Positions 61,818-64,000 of a stretch of 64,000 nt of DNA are shown here, piece by piece (the first letter of the stretch is position 1; the number at the start of each line of letters is the position of its first letter). The notes beneath the pieces are model-generated. The model was given only the letters and a program-made list of their open reading frames with translations, was not told the origin of the DNA and did no database searches. Both the position numbers and the translations under genes were made by a program. Source of the DNA: an uncultured Collinsella sp. (lineage in GTDB: Bacteria > Actinomycetota > Coriobacteriia > Coriobacteriales > Coriobacteriaceae); the NCBI GenBank assembly GCA_900542235.1, contig UQNB01000001.1, positions 8,208-72,207 on the forward strand, in the 5' to 3' direction.

Positions 61818-62990
61818 ATGGCCTTCGAGAGCGTTAACTATCAGTGCCCTGCCTGCGGTGGTCCTCTGCATTTTGCCAGCGCCGAGCAAAAGCTCGTCTG
61901 CGACTACTGTGACTCGCGCTTTGAAGTCGAAGAAGTCGAGGCCCTCTATCGCGAGCGCCAGGACAAGGCCGATGCCAAAGCCGATGCGGCAGCCGCAACG
62001 CCCAAACCCGCCGCCGACGACGCGGTGCAGGAGCTCGCCCAAAACGCCGGCTACATCTGCTCGTCGTGCGGCGCCGAGCTCGTGTCCGACGGCACCGTCG
62101 CCGTCACCACCTGCCCGTACTGCGGCAACCCCGCCGTGGCGCCCGGCCAGCTCTCTGGCGACTTCTCGCCCGACCTGGTGATTCCGTTTAAGCTCGGGCG
62201 CGACGACGTCACGGCCGCACTCAAGGAACACTACAAGGGCAAGATCTTGCTGCCCAAGAACTTTGTCACCGGCAACCACATCGACGAGGTCCAAGGTGTC
62301 TACGTGCCGTTTTGGCTCTACGGCGCCCGCGTTGACGGCGAAGTGTACTTTGACGCGACCAACGAGACCGTGACCGAGGAATCCGACCGCACCGTCACGA
62401 CCACCGACCACTACGATGCCTATCGCAAGGGCAATATCTCGTTTAAGCGCGTGCCCGTCGACGGATCGTCCAAGATGCCCGACGACCACATGGACGCCAT
62501 CGAGCCGTTTGACTACGACGCGTTGCGCCCGTTCTCGGTCGCCTATATGCCCGGCTACATCGCCAACCGTTACGATGAGGATTGCGAGACGTGCAAGGCG
62601 CGCGCCGAGCGCCGCATGGAGGAGAGCACGATCTCGGCCCTGCGCGAGACCGTCGTCGACGAATACGACGATGCCACGGTCGAAAGCAAGCAGCTCGACT
62701 ACACCTGGGAAGACAGCGACTACGCCCTGTTCCCCGTCTGGATGCTCTTGGGCGAGAACGCCTTCGATCCGGATTACCTCGCCTTTAATATCGAGGGCAT
62801 CCTCATCAACATCATCGCGCCGCTGATCATCGTGATTATCGGAGACGTGCTACTGGTAGGCCAGCTCAAGACGGCCAACGAGGCCACCCACGCCGACGAG
62901 TACTGCGGCGAGCTCGACCTGACCGAGAAGCACGACACCTTCAGCCACACCGAGACCACCGTTGTCATGAAAGACGACAAGGACGACTAA
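61818..62990 (+). CDS. TFIIB-type zinc-ribbon protein with membrane segment
   Basis: The protein is 390 residues. Two zinc ribbons at the N-terminus (CPACGG, CDYC; CSSCG, CPYCG) are followed by the conserved PFKLGRDDV, the VPFWLYGA stretch, the CETC pair and LFPVWMLLG. Only one hydrophobic segment (about 336-358) remains where relatives have two or more, and the tail is acidic (HTETTVVMKDDKDD). It may be a short variant or an internal deletion. GAAAGGA precedes the ATG. Confidence 0.8.
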   Translation: MAFESVNYQCPACGGPLHFASAEQKLVCDYCDSRFEVEEVEALYRERQDKADAKADAAAATPKPAADDAVQELAQNAGYICSSCGAELVSDGTVAVTTCPYCGNPAVAPGQLSGDFSPDLVIPFKLGRDDVTAALKEHYKGKILLPKNFVTGNHIDEVQGVYVPFWLYGARVDGEVYFDATNETVTEESDRTVTTTDHYDAYRKGNISFKRVPVDGSSKMPDDHMDAIEPFDYDALRPFSVAYMPGYIANRYDEDCETCKARAERRMEESTISALRETVVDEYDDATVESKQLDYTWEDSDYALFPVWMLLGENAFDPDYLAFNIEGILINIIAPLIIVIIGDVLLVGQLKTANEATHADEYCGELDLTEKHDTFSHTETTVVMKDDKDD

Positions 62991-63038
62991 GCAATCCGAC
63001 CAATACCACCCGGCCTTTGACGAGAAAGGAAGATCACC

Positions 63039-64000
63039 ATGGGACTCTTGAAAGCTGGATTGGGAGCTGCCGGCGGCGTCATGGCCGACCAGTGGAAGGA
63101 ATTTATCTACTGCGAATCGATGCCTGCTGACGTCTTGGCCTGCAAGGGCAGCAAACGTACCGGTGGCCGCAGCTCCAACACGCGCGGCGAGGACAACGTC
63201 ATCTCCAACGGCTCGGTCATCGCCGTCAACGACGGCCAGGGCATGCTCGTGGTGCAAAACGGCAAGATCATCGAAGTCGCGCTGGAGCCCGGTGAGTTCG
63301 TCTTCGATACCGGCAGCGAGCCGAGCGTCTTTAGCGGCAACCTGGGCGATTCCATCAAGGAGACCTTCGCCAATATCGGCAGCCGCTTTACCTTTGGCGG
63401 CGACGCGGGCAAGGACCAGCGCGTCTACTTCATCAACACCAAGGAGATCATCGGCAACAAGTACGGCACCGCCTCGCCCGTACCCTTCCGCGTGGTCGAT
63501 AACAACATTGGCCTGGACGTCGACATCTCCGTGCGCTGCAACGGCGAGTATTCGTACCGCATCACCAACCCGCTGCTGTTCTACACCAACGTATGCGGCA
63601 ACGTGACCGATAGCTACACGCGCGACAAGATCGACAGCCAACTTAAGTCCGAGCTTCTCACCGCCCTGCAGCCCGCCTTCGCCAAGATCTCGGAGATGGG
63701 CATCCGCTACAGCGCCATCCCCGGCCACACCACCGAGCTCGCTCGCGCGCTCAACGAGGTCCTCTCTGCCGACTGGCGCGACCTGCGTGGTGTCGAGATC
63801 GTGAGCTTTGGCGTCAACTCCATCGCAGCCTCGCAAGAAGACGAGCAGATGATCAAGGACCTGCAGAAGGCCGCAGTCATGCGCGATCCCACCATGGCGG
63901 CAGCCAACATTGCCAGCGCCCAGAGCGACGCAATGCGCGCGGCAGCCGCCAATCCCAACGGCGCGATGGCAGGCTTTATGGGCATGGGCATGGCAGGCGG
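63039..64000 (+). CDS. SPFH-domain protein, YdjI type (3' end outside window)
   Basis: At least 320 residues are present. WKEFIYCESMPADVLACKG and the following SPFH fold match the YdjI/virion-core-like group. The last part is Ala/Gly/Met-rich (about 290-320), where relatives carry a low-complexity region before a zinc ribbon. The ATG has AAAGGAAG upstream. In B. subtilis the equivalents recruit PspA to the membrane under stress; this role is inferred here. Confidence 0.85.
   Translation, partial: MGLLKAGLGAAGGVMADQWKEFIYCESMPADVLACKGSKRTGGRSSNTRGEDNVISNGSVIAVNDGQGMLVVQNGKIIEVALEPGEFVFDTGSEPSVFSGNLGDSIKETFANIGSRFTFGGDAGKDQRVYFINTKEIIGNKYGTASPVPFRVVDNNIGLDVDISVRCNGEYSYRITNPLLFYTNVCGNVTDSYTRDKIDSQLKSELLTALQPAFAKISEMGIRYSAIPGHTTELARALNEVLSADWRDLRGVEIVSFGVNSIAASQEDEQMIKDLQKAAVMRDPTMAAANIASAQSDAMRAAAANPNGAMAGFMGMGMAG

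Overview
The window reads as a single chromosome segment of a GC-rich (about 60 %) Coriobacteriia-type actinobacterium, most likely a Collinsella. The evidence is the codon usage, a T-box leader on pheST, an LuxR-type regulator fused to a membrane domain (a family typical of Coriobacteriia), an actinobacterial tad pilus locus, and many short palindromic intergenic repeats. This taxonomic call is an inference from gene content; no database search was possible.

Layout. 1-4113: pheS-pheT behind a T-box leader. 4235-7068: a cobalt/nickel ECF transporter (cbiMN-like, cbiQ, cbiO) behind a perfect GTGTTAC-N14-GTAACAC operator. 7149-12784: a zinc-dependent phospholipase-C-like protein, pyruvate kinase (minus strand) and a Ca2+-type P-type ATPase whose leader hides its ribosome binding site. 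13023-14207: rsgA. 14460-24105: a tad/Flp pilus locus (cpaB, cpaE, cpaF, tadB, tadC, pilin, TadE/G-like proteins, DUF192 protein) with two clear one-base frameshifts and one probable one. 24263-30257: tRNA-Phe, a GH5-like protein lacking its acid/base residue, rsmI, metG, rsmA, tatD and tRNA-Leu. 30357-34343: SPFH protein, rlmH, proC, a 57-residue membrane protein, serS. 34515-38248: a small unknown gene with a LexA-like box, tRNA-Arg, an 813-residue unknown protein and tRNA-Ser. 38308-45006: a D,D-carboxypeptidase, a VanRS-like two-component pair, pstB and phoB-phoR. 45202-47806: capsule-type wzz/BY-kinase/PHP phosphatase and a GNAT acetyltransferase. 48009-55316: htpG and two tandem YhgE/Pip membrane proteins. 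55516-60681: lipoprotein, PTS IIA(Glc)-like, RpiR regulator, pyrE and a membrane-anchored LuxR regulator. 61056-64000: a zinc-ribbon/zinc-ribbon-membrane/SPFH operon like B. subtilis ydjGHI, cut by the window end.

Most unusual signal. Both tRNA-Arg(ACG) and tRNA-Ser(GCU) are followed by the same kind of element. A copy of the tRNA 3' end plus its terminator recurs exactly 190 bp downstream. Between the copies lie an inverted copy of the T-arm and a body of about 100 bp with three hairpins. The hairpins keep their order while the sequence changes on both arms (compensatory changes). I know of no described family with this architecture. It could be a miniature tRNA-targeting mobile element or a structured RNA.

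Other regulatory and repeat features. Several intergenic regions carry long inverted repeats, in at least four families with two copies each in the window. One family supplies the last codons of the RpiR gene. The intergenic spaces therefore look like a reservoir of small palindromic elements, several of which also serve as terminators.
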